A stretch of DNA of 64,000 nucleotides, from NCBI GenBank assembly GCA_012517355.1, contig JAAYVD010000086.1, positions 85,275-149,274 of the forward strand, read 5' to 3'. Position 1 is the first letter of the stretch. Every line of letters begins with the position of its first letter. The notes beneath the pieces were generated by a model, which did no database searches, was not told where the DNA came from, and saw only the letters and a list, made by a program, of their open reading frames with translations. The stretch is from Candidatus Rifleibacteriota bacterium (GTDB taxonomy: Bacteria; Muiribacteriota; Ozemobacteria; Ozemobacterales; Ozemobacteraceae). Shown here piece by piece: positions 43,395 to 53,136 of this stretch. The position numbers and the translations under genes were made by a program.

Positions 43395-44525
43395 TCAGTC
43401 GCCCCCGCCCTGGATCAGCTGGTCGTACATCCGCGGGAAGGAGAGGCGGATCCAGGGTTCGTCGGTCCGGGGATCGAGCCGGACCAGGGAAAAGCCGGGG
43501 GGCTCGGCGGCCGGGGGGGCCGCCTCCAGGGTCGCGGTGGCCACGGCAGCGGGGGCCCAGAGCCGTAGTTCGACCCAGGGGACGGGGGTGGGGCCTTGGG
43601 GGCCGGGCAGAGGGATGAACCGGACGCCGGCCAGGGGCCCCCGCAATCCCGAGCCGGAGGGCAGGGCCTCGGCGACCACCCACATGGTCGAGAAGGCCGC
43701 ATCGCCGGCCTCGAAGACCTCGAACGCCAGGCCCTCGTCGGCATCGACCGAGAAGGGGTTCAGCAGCTTGAGGTCGATGGTCTCCTGGAGCCGGGCGAGG
43801 GACGGGAATTCGGCGGCACCCCGGCCGGTCTCCGGCCAGGCCAGTTCGAAACAGCGCAGGGTCATCGGGGAGAAAAGCGCCTCGAACCAGGGGAAGACCA
43901 TGACCGAGTCGGCCCGCAGCTTCAGCAGGACCTCCTGGAATTCCTCCCACCGGGCGGGGCAGTCCATTTCCGCCTTCGCCAGAAGGTCCGGGCGGACCGC
44001 CAGCAGCCAATAGAGAGACAGGCGGAAGGGGGTGGCACGGTGTTTCGTGGGGGGGGGATCCCCGGCATCGAGCAGCATCCAGGCCCGTTCGACCGCCGCC
44101 TCGTTAGGCGAAAACCCGGCCGGGGGGCGCACCGAGAGGGAGACCGGGGCGCCCAGCTGCCGCTCCAGGACCTTGCGCACCGCGTCGAGCGACCAGGGCA
44201 CGAGGTTGATCCGGGCCGGCATGACCACAGCCAGGCCCGGCGCCCCGGCCACGGGCAGGGAACCGGCCAGGGCCAGGCCGAGGACCAGGAGGGCCAGGAC
44301 CGCGCGGGTCAGGCCGACCACCGCTTTCCCGGCCGGGCGACCCGACCGGCACGAGGAAGGCCATTCCCTCTTGCTGCCAGGAATGGTGGCGCGACACCCC
44401 GGTCCGGCGCCTCGCCAGGGGTCCGGCCATTCACCCGCCCTGCCGTCGAGGGTAGCGTGAAACGCCGGTTCAGGGCTTCGGGTGGAGGCGAATCCTTCTT
44501 TCCGCCGGAGGGTTTCGCGGTTCAT
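43395..44525 (-). CDS. exported protein, possibly solute-binding-like
   Basis: Signal-peptide-like TRAVLALLVLGLALAGSLPVAGA; 4-bp overlap with upstream gene and 1-bp gap to the kinase gene. Confidence 0.6.
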   Translation of the reverse strand: MNRETLRRKEGFASTRSPEPAFHATLDGRAGEWPDPWRGAGPGCRATIPGSKREWPSSCRSGRPAGKAVVGLTRAVLALLVLGLALAGSLPVAGAPGLAVVMPARINLVPWSLDAVRKVLERQLGAPVSLSVRPPAGFSPNEAAVERAWMLLDAGDPPPTKHRATPFRLSLYWLLAVRPDLLAKAEMDCPARWEEFQEVLLKLRADSVMVFPWFEALFSPMTLRCFELAWPETGRGAAEFPSLARLQETIDLKLLNPFSVDADEGLAFEVFEAGDAAFSTMWVVAEALPSGSGLRGPLAGVRFIPLPGPQGPTPVPWVELRLWAPAAVATATLEAAPPAAEPPGFSLVRLDPRTDEPWIRLSFPRMYDQLIQGGGD

Positions 44526-46372
44526 GCCATGCGCCACAGGAACTCCAGCTCCCCCGCCGGCACCCGGTTGTAGACGAAGCCGGCAGGATCCCGGTCGGCA
44601 CCCCGCAGGAAATCGCAGGCGGCCTGGATGTCCCGAACCGGCGTCAGGCCCACTCCCGCCACCAACAGCAGCCGGTCGAGGAAGGGGAACAGGGCCTTGT
44701 CGTCCTGGAGGCGGTCGATGGGGGGAAGGTCGAGGAGGATGAGGTCGGCGACGGCCTGGGCCGCCTCGAGGAGGGAACGCGCCCATCCCGGCTGGCCCCA
44801 GAACCGGACGGGATCGGGAGGAAGGAGTCCGGAGGGCAGGACAAGCAACCCCGGGACACCGGACGGGTGGGCATAGCGGCCGACCGGTTCCCCGGGTTGC
44901 CAGGCGGTCAGGCCGGGACCGGGCGGGAGCCCGAAGTTCCGGCGCTGGGCCGGCCGGCCCAGGTCGGCATCGATCAGCAGCACCCGCAGACCGCTGCGGG
45001 CGAGAGCCACCGCCAGGCTGGCGGAGAGGGTGGAACACCCTCCTCCCGCCGTGGGGGCGGCGAGGGCCAGGGAATGGAAGGGTCGGCGCTGCCTGGCGGC
45101 CAGCACCTGGTCGCGGAGGGCGAGCAGCGAGGGCTCCGCCGCCAGCCACCAGACGCGCTCTTCGCCGGGCCAGGCTTCCTCCACCGTCTCCCCGGCCGGT
45201 TCGTGTTCGGCCGGGACCTCGACGACACACCCGCGAATGGCCAGGGCCCGGGCCATCGGCACGACAAAGGGGCTGCGGACGGTCGCATCCCGCCCGTCGG
45301 CGACGACGGCCCCGGCCAGCCCGCCAACCACAGACAGCAGGCCGATGGCGACCCAGACCCAGGGCTGGAACAATGACCAGCCGGCGTCTTCCAGGACCGG
45401 ACCGGCGGAAAGCGAGAGCCGGCCAACGCCGGAGCGTTCCTGGAGGTGGGTAAAGTCGCGACGGCGGGCCCACAGGGCGGCCGCCTCCTCCCGGGCGCGC
45501 ATCTGGGCGAGAAGGTCCTCCTCCTCGGCCCGACGTTCCTCGAGCACGAGAGTGAGCCGGGCGGCATCGGTCAGGGCGGTCTTGAGCGCCACCTTGCGGG
45601 CCTGGGCCAGGCGCAGGCTCTTTTCCAGAGCGCTTTTCCGCTCGGCCGACAGGGGCGGGAGGGGGCGGGAGGGAGCGGCCCGGCCGCGAGAGGATTGGGA
45701 GGACGAGCGGCGGGTGGGCGGGCGGCGGGCATACAACCGGTCATGGACCTGTCGCCGGGTCTTCTCGGCCGCCCGCAGGTCCGCCTGCAGCCGTCGCCGC
45801 CGGGCGGCCAGCCCGGCGATCCCCTCGGCGATGCTCTTCACCCGGAGGGAGGAATGCAGGCGGTCGAGATCCCGCCGGAGACCGGCCATTTCCGCCTGCA
45901 GGGCGGTCAGGCGCTGGTCCTGGAACCGGACCATCTCCCGCAGGTGTTCCTGGAGGACCCGGGGGGATTCCAGCCGGGCCCAGTTCACGAATTCCTCCAG
46001 GAGAAGCAGGGTGAATCCCGCCCGGGCCCCGGTGACCCGGACCCGGAAGACGCACCCGTCCTTCAGGTCGGGCTCGACCGCGAGATGGCTCCGCAAGGTG
46101 ACGGGATCGAGCGGCAGGCCGCGGTCGGCGAGCCAGGCGGCAAGCGGTTCGAGCTGCCGGAACCGTTCGCAGTACCGGCCGACGAGGAGGGCGAACTGGT
46201 CATCCAGCCAGGGTTGCCGGTCGGGCGGCTGGGTGACCACCAGGGAGGCGGTGGCGATGCTGGAGCGGCCGGACAACAGCATGACCAGGATGCCGGCCAG
46301 CAGGATGGCCAGGCCGGTCCCCTGGAAGACGGCCCGGCGCCGCCGCAACAGCATTCCCATCCCTGCCAGCAT
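44522..46372 (-). CDS. Wzz/BY-kinase-like protein with Lys-less Walker A motif
   Basis: Two TM segments flanking a coiled coil, then AAPTAGGGCSTLSASLAVALARSGLRVLLIDADLGRPAQ and LILLDLPP. Confidence 0.8.
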   Translation of the reverse strand: MLAGMGMLLRRRRAVFQGTGLAILLAGILVMLLSGRSSIATASLVVTQPPDRQPWLDDQFALLVGRYCERFRQLEPLAAWLADRGLPLDPVTLRSHLAVEPDLKDGCVFRVRVTGARAGFTLLLLEEFVNWARLESPRVLQEHLREMVRFQDQRLTALQAEMAGLRRDLDRLHSSLRVKSIAEGIAGLAARRRRLQADLRAAEKTRRQVHDRLYARRPPTRRSSSQSSRGRAAPSRPLPPLSAERKSALEKSLRLAQARKVALKTALTDAARLTLVLEERRAEEEDLLAQMRAREEAAALWARRRDFTHLQERSGVGRLSLSAGPVLEDAGWSLFQPWVWVAIGLLSVVGGLAGAVVADGRDATVRSPFVVPMARALAIRGCVVEVPAEHEPAGETVEEAWPGEERVWWLAAEPSLLALRDQVLAARQRRPFHSLALAAPTAGGGCSTLSASLAVALARSGLRVLLIDADLGRPAQRRNFGLPPGPGLTAWQPGEPVGRYAHPSGVPGLLVLPSGLLPPDPVRFWGQPGWARSLLEAAQAVADLILLDLPPIDRLQDDKALFPFLDRLLLVAGVGLTPVRDIQAACDFLRGADRDPAGFVYNRVPAGELEFLWRMA

Positions 46373-46390
46373 CGGGGTGCCGTTCCCGGG

Positions 46391-47407
46391 TCAGCGGGGA
46401 CGCCCCCGCAGGAGTCTCTCGACCTCAGACCGGCCCAGGATGAAATTGGCCATGCTCAGCAGGCTGCCGCCGTCGCCGGTGGTGACGTACAGGTCCGCGC
46501 CCCGCGCCAGGAAGGCGGTCAGGACCTCGCGAAACTTGTCGCGAAACTCGGCTTCACGGGCGGTCCGCCAGGTGATCTCCCAAAAGGCCTGGCGCGCCGC
46601 CACGAACAGCGGGGTTTCCCCGTCCCGGTTGCGGGGATCGACGGGGACGTTGGCGGAGAGCAGCGCCTTGACCAGGGCCGGGGCCAGTTTCCGGGCCGCC
46701 TGGTGGAGGGGGGTCTCCTGCCGCAGGTTGGTGGCGGCCGGGGCGGCCCCGAGTTTGATCAGGAGTTCCACCGGGGCGGTCCGCCCCCCCTGGACGGCCA
46801 GGTGCAACGGCGTGTCGCCCTGCCGGTTGGTCAGCGTCAGCGCGGCGGGGAAGCTCGCCAGCCGGGAGAGGACCTTCAGGTTGCCATGCAGGGCGGCCAC
46901 GTGCAGGGGGGTGTTCCCTTCCCCGTCACGGGCCTCGACCGAGGCGCCGCGGGCCAACAGCAGGTCGACGAAGGGAACCGACCCTTTGGATGCGGCGAAA
47001 TGGAGGGGGGTCGAGCCGAAGACATCGGCCACGCCGACCTGCGCCCCCGCCTCGAGCAGGATGCGGGCCACCTCGAGATGGCCGCGGATGGCGGCCATGT
47101 GCAGGGGCGTGCGGCCGCGGGTGGTGCGGGAATCGACCGTGGCGTGATGGGCCAGCAACAGTCGGGCGACATCCGGATAGCCCATCCGGCCGGCCCAGTG
47201 GAGGGGGGTCATCCCGTAACTGGTGGGGGTCATCCCGTAATCGACGGTGGAGTCGACCTTGGCCGGGCTGCGGCGGAGGATCTCCTCAAGGCGCTCCAGG
47301 TCGGCCATCTTGGCCGCCTCGTGGATCCCGCCGGGGGTGGCGGCCGCCACCCCAGCCCAGGCCAGCAGCCCCAACCCCACCCACCCCAGTCGCATGGCCG
47401 GTCGCAT
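46391..47407 (-). CDS. exported ankyrin-repeat protein
   Basis: Repeated G.TPLH.AA..G...V..LL..GA units; N-terminal signal sequence. Confidence 0.92.
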   Translation of the reverse strand: MRPAMRLGWVGLGLLAWAGVAAATPGGIHEAAKMADLERLEEILRRSPAKVDSTVDYGMTPTSYGMTPLHWAGRMGYPDVARLLLAHHATVDSRTTRGRTPLHMAAIRGHLEVARILLEAGAQVGVADVFGSTPLHFAASKGSVPFVDLLLARGASVEARDGEGNTPLHVAALHGNLKVLSRLASFPAALTLTNRQGDTPLHLAVQGGRTAPVELLIKLGAAPAATNLRQETPLHQAARKLAPALVKALLSANVPVDPRNRDGETPLFVAARQAFWEITWRTAREAEFRDKFREVLTAFLARGADLYVTTGDGGSLLSMANFILGRSEVERLLRGRPR

Positions 47408-47605
47408 GTCGTCAGCTACTCCCCTCCCGTGAGATTCCCCAGGATACCACACCTCCCGTCCCCGTCAGGAGTTCCATCCCTGGGGGAAAGGCCTCGCGGC
47501 CATTCCCGACCATAAACCGTCACCTGGCACGATGGATCCGGGGGGAGTATATTGGGGGCACTCAAGCCTCGAAGGGTGGATGCCGATACCTTCCCTGAGT
47601 TGAGG

Positions 47606-48637
47606 ATGAACATGAAAAAAACGAACACCCTTTTTCCCATCCTTCTGACCGCTTTGGTCTTCACCCTGCTGCTCGGGACGTCCGCCACGGCCGCCCTGAC
47701 CCAGAATCCTACACCGCTCACGCCGCCCGGCACCGGACCCAATCCCTCGCCGGCGCCCGCCACCGCCCCCACCGCGGCCGCCCTCGCGGAGGAGACTCCG
47801 ACCGAAGGCGGCTTCGTCTTCTACAACCGCAAGCTGATCGCGGAAACGATGGGGAAGACCCGGCAACTGCTGTTGACCTTCGACGACGGGCCCAGCCCCA
47901 CCACGACCCCGATCGTCCTCGACACCCTCAAGCGCTGGAACCTGAAGGGGATCTTCTTCCTCACCGGGATGAACGTCCGCAAGTATCCAGCCTTGGTCAA
48001 GCGGATCTACGACGAAGGCCACACCATCGGCAACCACACCTTCTACCACCTCGACCTGCGCAAGTTCGCCGCCACCCGGGTCCGCGAAGAGATCCGCAAC
48101 ACCAATGACCTCATCGCCCGCATCACCGGCGTCCGGCCGCGCCTGTTCCGCCCCCCCTACGGGGCCCTCAACGCCACCGTGGTCGAAATCCTCCGCCAGG
48201 AGGGGATGGACATCATGCTGTGGACCTTCGATCCCCGCGACTGGCGGAACCGCAGCATGGCCCAGACCGTCGGCAACCTCCGGAAGCAGATCCACCTGGA
48301 GGGGGGCGGGAAGGGCGGCATCATCCTGCTCCACGACACCCTGCCCTCCACCGGAGCCGCCCTCGAGCCTTTGTTGTCCGCTCTGGCCCAGCACGCCCTG
48401 CTGCCCTCGCCCTACCAGCGCGACCGGCCCCACGGACGCAGCTTCTGGGCGGCCCGTGGCCCCGCCCTGCAGCGCACGTTCCAGATCCACCGCCCCTTCC
48501 GGCCCGATCCCGCCCGTTGCCCGTTGCTGACAAACCTGATCACCCCGCCGGCCCCCACCGATTTTTCCGCGGTGACCCTGCTGCGGGCCAAGAAGTCGGG
48601 GAACCTGTTCACCGCCCTGCTCTGCCGGGCCTTCTGA
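47606..48637 (+). CDS. polysaccharide deacetylase family protein
   Basis: LTFDDGPSPTTTPIVLDTLKRW, GHTIGNHTFYH, LFRPPYG. Confidence 0.92.
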   Translation: MNMKKTNTLFPILLTALVFTLLLGTSATAALTQNPTPLTPPGTGPNPSPAPATAPTAAALAEETPTEGGFVFYNRKLIAETMGKTRQLLLTFDDGPSPTTTPIVLDTLKRWNLKGIFFLTGMNVRKYPALVKRIYDEGHTIGNHTFYHLDLRKFAATRVREEIRNTNDLIARITGVRPRLFRPPYGALNATVVEILRQEGMDIMLWTFDPRDWRNRSMAQTVGNLRKQIHLEGGGKGGIILLHDTLPSTGAALEPLLSALAQHALLPSPYQRDRPHGRSFWAARGPALQRTFQIHRPFRPDPARCPLLTNLITPPAPTDFSAVTLLRAKKSGNLFTALLCRAF

Positions 48638-48671
48638 CCCGGAACCAACACCCCGCACCAGACCTGACCTG

Positions 48672-48709
48672 AACCGGCGGGACACGGCCAGACCCGTGTC
48701 CCGCCGGTT
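48672..48709. terminator. bidirectional-type hairpin between convergent genes
   Basis: AACCGGCGGGACACGG-CCAGAC-CCGTGTCCCGCCGGTT, perfect 16-bp stem. Confidence 0.7.
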
Positions 48710-48868
48710 TCGCTCCAGCCAGGTTCGGTGCCGTATCCCGCAGGGGAGGCACTTATCGGCCGGCGGGCACGGGATCGGAAAATTTCCCTTGCCGCCCCGG
48801 ATAGCCGCCAGAAACGCCGGTTTCGCGCACCTCAGGGAGACCCGACGGAAAGGGCAACCCCCACCGTT

Positions 48869-49441
48869 TCAGAGGGATTGGGCCAGCAGGTTGATCCACT
48901 CCACCTCGCGACCGGCGAGGTCGGCCGACCGGCTGTGTTCGAGGGGAAGGAACCCGGCGATGGTCAGGGCGTCGGCCAGTTCCCCCTCCTCGTACAGGGC
49001 CCAGAAGCGCCCGTCGGCGTCGACCGACTCGCCCGTTCCCGCCTTGACCGACAGAAACAGCACCCCCTCGGAACGCAGCACCCGCCGAGCCTCGTTCAGG
49101 GTGAAGATGAGCCGCGCCTTGGCGACGTGCAGAAGCGAGGCGCACGCCCAGACCCCGTCGAAAACCCCGTTCCGGAAAGGCAGCCAGCTGAGATCCCCCC
49201 GGACCAGGTTCTCCCCACCGCGCTCGCGATGCTGTCGCAACAGGCCGAGGCTGCGGTCGATGGAGACCACCGGATAGCCGCGGGCCGCCAGGGCCAGGGA
49301 ATCGCGCCCCGGACCCGATCCGAGGTCCAGCACCCGGCCGCCGGCGGGGACGGCCTTGCAGAAGGGCTCGAGCAGGAAGTCGAGGTTGCGGGAATACGCC
49401 CGCTCGGCATACTCAACGGCATTCCGGTCATAGAAGTCCAT
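48869..49441 (-). CDS. class I SAM-dependent methyltransferase
   Basis: GGRVLDLGSGPGRDSLALAARGYPVVSIDRS. Confidence 0.88.
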   Translation of the reverse strand: MDFYDRNAVEYAERAYSRNLDFLLEPFCKAVPAGGRVLDLGSGPGRDSLALAARGYPVVSIDRSLGLLRQHRERGGENLVRGDLSWLPFRNGVFDGVWACASLLHVAKARLIFTLNEARRVLRSEGVLFLSVKAGTGESVDADGRFWALYEEGELADALTIAGFLPLEHSRSADLAGREVEWINLLAQSL

Positions 49442-49455
49442 GTCGTCCTCCGTGT

Positions 49456-50148
49456 CTACGACAAGAGCAACCGTTCGACCCGGTCGGTCTCCGACAGGTC
49501 GGGGAGGGCCCAGGTGGCGCCGGCGGCCAGCAGGCCCCCGACCGGGCAGGACCCGGTGGCCACACCAAGCGCACGCACCCCGCACTCGCGCGAGGCGGCC
49601 ACGTCATGGACGGTGTCGCCGATGACGGTCACCGCCCCGGGTGGAAACGGGGCCCCGCGGGCGGCGGCGGCGCGGTCCATCGCCAGCCGCACCAGGGCGG
49701 CCCGGGCCGGGTCTTCGCAGCCGTAGGCCCCGAGCCGGAAATGCCTCTCGAGACCGAACCGGGCCAGCTTGATGCGGGCCCCCTCGCGGAAGTTGCCGGT
49801 CACCAGGCCCAGGCAGACGGCGGGGTTGTCCGCCAGCCGGTTCAACAGGTCTTCGACGCCGGGCTTGAGATGGCCGCGGCCCTGGATGCCCGCCGCCAGG
49901 ATCTCGACGTACCGGTTCTTGAAGCGTTCGATCACCTCGGGGGCAGGGAAGGGAAGCCCGTCGCGGGTGGTCACCTGCCGGAGGGCGTTGAGGTCGGTGT
50001 TCCCGTCAAGCCGGATGCCTTCGAGCCCCCGCGGCGCCCCGAGCACCTCGACGACCGACCGTTCCAGGGCCTGGTAGCCGCTGCGGTCGGCCGACAGCAA
50101 GGTGCCGTCGATATCGAACAACAGCAGACGGTTCCAGGCGGCGGACAT
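49456..50148 (-). CDS. HAD-family hydrolase
   Basis: LLLFDIDGTLLSADRSGYQ; VTGNFREGARIKLARFGL; VIGDTVHDVAASRECGVRALGVATG. Confidence 0.9.
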   Translation of the reverse strand: MSAAWNRLLLFDIDGTLLSADRSGYQALERSVVEVLGAPRGLEGIRLDGNTDLNALRQVTTRDGLPFPAPEVIERFKNRYVEILAAGIQGRGHLKPGVEDLLNRLADNPAVCLGLVTGNFREGARIKLARFGLERHFRLGAYGCEDPARAALVRLAMDRAAAARGAPFPPGAVTVIGDTVHDVAASRECGVRALGVATGSCPVGGLLAAGATWALPDLSETDRVERLLLS

Positions 50149-50152
50149 GGCG

Positions 50153-51886
50153 TTACTCCTGGCGCCCGGGGCGGCCCTCGGGCAGGGCGGACGGCTGAGC
50201 CTCTTCGGGGGAACCGGCCCCCGGGGCAACGGGGAGTTTCTCCGTCGGAGCCGGCAGGTGCGGCTCGGCCTTCCCGGACCCCATCTTGTCCTTGAACTGG
50301 ATGATCTTGCCCCGCGGGCCCATGGCCCCCGAGACGATGGGCTGCACCTCGAAGACGCGGCGGGTGCCGACCAGGCCCCGGATCGAGATGTTCTCGCGGG
50401 GGATGACCCGGTATTCGTCGCCCACCTGTTCATAGGTGGTCTCGTCGATGAGCAGCGATGTTCCCAGCTCCTTGTTGAGGGATTCGAGGCGGGAGGCCAG
50501 GTTGACGGTGGTGCCCATGACGGTGAATTCCTGCCGGCGCTCGGAACCGATGTTGCCGGCCAGCACCGGGCCGGTGGCGACCCCGATGCGGATGGCGAAG
50601 GCTTCCCGCCCCTCCTGGAGCCACTTGGCCTGCAGCCGCTTGACCTCCTCGAGCATGGTCATGGCCGTGCGCACCGCCACCAGCCCGGGGGAGGGCAGGT
50701 CGGCCAGCACCCCGAAGCGCGCCATGACCGCATCACCGATGAACTTGTCGATCTCGCCGTTGTTGTCGAGGACGATCTCGGTCATCCGCGACAGGTACTC
50801 ATTGATGCTCAGCACGACCTCCTCGGGGGTCAGTTTCTCACTGAACTTCGTGAACCCGACGATGTCCGAGAACAGGATGGTGGCCGTCTTGGTGATGCCC
50901 CCCAGCCGCACCGAACCGGGGTTTTTCATCAGCGAATCGACCAGTTCGGAACTGGTATACCGGGAGAAGACCTCCTTCAGGCGCTTCTTTTCGGCCAGCT
51001 GCTGCTCGGTGAGCTGCTTGGTCGAGGTCAGCTCGTCGCGGGTCTGCAGGAGCACGTTGGCGTTGGCCAGGGCCATGCCCATGAACGACCCGAGGGAGGC
51101 GAAGAACCGCAGATCGCCCTCGTCGATCTCTTCGCGACCCGACCGGAAGCTCTCGATATGGATCACCCCGAAGGTCTCATCGAGCGTGTAGATGGGCAGG
51201 GCGAGCAGGGTGCCGGTGAGGGGCGGCTGATCGACCAGGGTGCGCGTTTCGGCATCCTCGGTGGCGGCCAGGCGGTAGACGTGCCGCCGGTTCCGGAAGG
51301 CGAAGGTCAGGAAGTGGGGGGTGGCCATGGGAATGGTCAGGGTCTCGCGGATGGAATCGGGATACTCCTGCCAGCGGAACGGGTACAACTCGTTCTTCTC
51401 GCGGTCGTGCAGGAAGAGGATGAACCTGGCGGCCCCGATCTCCTGCGACAGCATCTCGGTGATGGCCTGGAAGACCTGCCCGGGATCGAGGGTGGTCGCC
51501 AGGTTCTTGACCTTGATGAACACCGAACCCAATTGGTGTCTGACCTCTTTCACCCGCAGATTGAGGGCTTCCGTCTTCTTCTTGAACTCTTCGCGCTGCT
51601 TCTCGAGGAAGGTCTTCTCGAGGGTCTGCCTGACCTCCTCTTTCAGCCGCACACGCTTGTCGCCGAGGACGAACCGGAAGAGGAACAACAGGGCCCCCAC
51701 CGCCACGACCAGCAGGACCGCGAGGATCTCGGCCACCAGCCAGGGAAGCGGGCTCCCGGGGTAGGTGAACTCAAGGGTCCCGGCCCCGGCGGCCGCCGGC
51801 AGGGCCAGGGTCAGGGCCGCCGTCAGGGGCACCCAGGACGCTCTCCTGGAACGGGAGGGCAGGCGGCCCGGCATCGGTCGGGACAT
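50153..51886 (-). CDS. class III adenylate/guanylate cyclase with N-terminal TM and GAF-like region
   Basis: ATILFSDIVGFTKFSEKLTPEEVV...GEIDKFIGDAVMARFG...RIGVATGPVLAGNIGSERRQEFTVMGTTVNLASRLE. Confidence 0.92.
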   Translation of the reverse strand: MSRPMPGRLPSRSRRASWVPLTAALTLALPAAAGAGTLEFTYPGSPLPWLVAEILAVLLVVAVGALLFLFRFVLGDKRVRLKEEVRQTLEKTFLEKQREEFKKKTEALNLRVKEVRHQLGSVFIKVKNLATTLDPGQVFQAITEMLSQEIGAARFILFLHDREKNELYPFRWQEYPDSIRETLTIPMATPHFLTFAFRNRRHVYRLAATEDAETRTLVDQPPLTGTLLALPIYTLDETFGVIHIESFRSGREEIDEGDLRFFASLGSFMGMALANANVLLQTRDELTSTKQLTEQQLAEKKRLKEVFSRYTSSELVDSLMKNPGSVRLGGITKTATILFSDIVGFTKFSEKLTPEEVVLSINEYLSRMTEIVLDNNGEIDKFIGDAVMARFGVLADLPSPGLVAVRTAMTMLEEVKRLQAKWLQEGREAFAIRIGVATGPVLAGNIGSERRQEFTVMGTTVNLASRLESLNKELGTSLLIDETTYEQVGDEYRVIPRENISIRGLVGTRRVFEVQPIVSGAMGPRGKIIQFKDKMGSGKAEPHLPAPTEKLPVAPGAGSPEEAQPSALPEGRPGRQE

Positions 51887-51893
51887 GGCGGCC

Positions 51894-52619
51894 TCAGTAA
51901 CTGGGGGAGGTGGTGGATTCGGCTTCCACCACCAGCTTGAACTTGGCATTCTGGACCACCCGGATGGACGAGTTCTGGACGTATTCGGGAGGGGTCAGGA
52001 TGAAGGAGACCTCGAGGACGGCGCCGATGACAGGGTCGGTGCCGGCGCCGGTGAGATCGAGTTCCTCCTCGAAGGTCCCGTCGCGCTGCCGGATCTGGGT
52101 GGCCTTGATGGAAACGGTATCGACATCCTCGAGGACGAGGTGGTCGGTCAGCCCGGGGCCGGACATCCGGATCTCCCGCCCCGCCCGCGAGAGGGACCAG
52201 GTGGTTGGCCCCTCGACCAGGCCGGTGGCGGAGTCAAAGTGGTCGATCTGCCATGCCATGAACTTCCCGTCACCGGGGGAGGGGTTGAACTGCAGGGGTC
52301 GGGAGGTCTTGTCGATCGTCCAGCGGCCCGCGCCCAGGTCGCGGCGGGCCAACTGGTCGCTGGCCTCTTCGAGCGGCTTGCGCAGGCGGTTCCAGAACAT
52401 CTCGGCCTGGCGGGTCCGTTCCTGTTTCCAGGTGGTGATACGATACGACTGCATCGACTGCCGGTACAGGTTGGTCACGCCAAGCGTGAAGAGGGCCAGC
52501 ACGATGATGGTCACCAGGACTTCGACCAGGGTGAACCCGGCCGGCCGGGCGAAAACCCTGGCGGGCGCGACGCCGGAAAGCCGTCCTGGCAAGGGCGGAT
52601 GCGGCATCCGGTCAGACAT
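51894..52619 (-). CDS. prepilin-like protein, GspJ/PulJ-type
   Basis: RPAG-FTLVEVLVTIIVLALFTLGVTNLYRQS (E at +5). Confidence 0.85.
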   Translation of the reverse strand: MSDRMPHPPLPGRLSGVAPARVFARPAGFTLVEVLVTIIVLALFTLGVTNLYRQSMQSYRITTWKQERTRQAEMFWNRLRKPLEEASDQLARRDLGAGRWTIDKTSRPLQFNPSPGDGKFMAWQIDHFDSATGLVEGPTTWSLSRAGREIRMSGPGLTDHLVLEDVDTVSIKATQIRQRDGTFEEELDLTGAGTDPVIGAVLEVSFILTPPEYVQNSSIRVVQNAKFKLVVEAESTTSPSY

Positions 52620-52627
52620 GGGCGACG

Positions 52628-53134
52628 TCAATCATGGGTGACTTCGACTTCCAGGAGTTCCTCGATGATCTTCTTCTGCCCTTCACAGGCGCCCCAGGCC
52701 TCGATCCGGATGAAATCCTTGCGGTATCCTTCCGCCTCGCGGGTCACCAGTTCGAATCGGCTGATGCCCATGGCGTAGTCTTTTCCATCGGACGCTTTCA
52801 GGGAATCGGCCAGTTTCTGGGCGATCGGCCCGCCGGCCGGGGACTGCATCTCGGCCAGCCACCCGGAGCGGACGGGGTCATCGACGGTTTCGGGGACCAG
52901 GCGGGTGAGGGAGGCGACCTGGTAGAACTCGGTGGGCAAAACCCGGAACTTGTACAAGGCCATCTGCATGATGCCCCGCGCCGCCAGCAGGGCGCGGCTC
53001 TGGGCCAGCAACAGGCTGTGCGTGTCTTTCTGGACGCGGGTCCGGAAGAAGAGGACGGACACGAACACCAGCAGGCCCACGGCCAGGACCAGGACCATGG
53101 CCAGGGCGAACCCCCGACGTCGCGTGCCGGGCAT
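52628..53134 (-). CDS. GspK/PilX-like pseudopilin-type protein
   Basis: RRRG-FALAMVLVLAVGLLVFVSVLFFRTRVQKD, no E at +5; ATG at 53134 or TTG at 53140. Confidence 0.7.
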   Translation of the reverse strand: MPGTRRRGFALAMVLVLAVGLLVFVSVLFFRTRVQKDTHSLLLAQSRALLAARGIMQMALYKFRVLPTEFYQVASLTRLVPETVDDPVRSGWLAEMQSPAGGPIAQKLADSLKASDGKDYAMGISRFELVTREAEGYRKDFIRIEAWGACEGQKKIIEELLEVEVTHD

Positions 53135-53136
53135 CG

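Noticed and set aside
39896-43618. ORF 39896..43618 + (1240 aa)
   Set aside because: Opposite strand to unmistakable NtrC regulator and histidine kinase genes.
47525-47540. TGGCACGATGGATCCG as a sigma-54 promoter before the polysaccharide deacetylase gene
   Set aside because: The -12 GC element is missing at the required spacing (CC instead).
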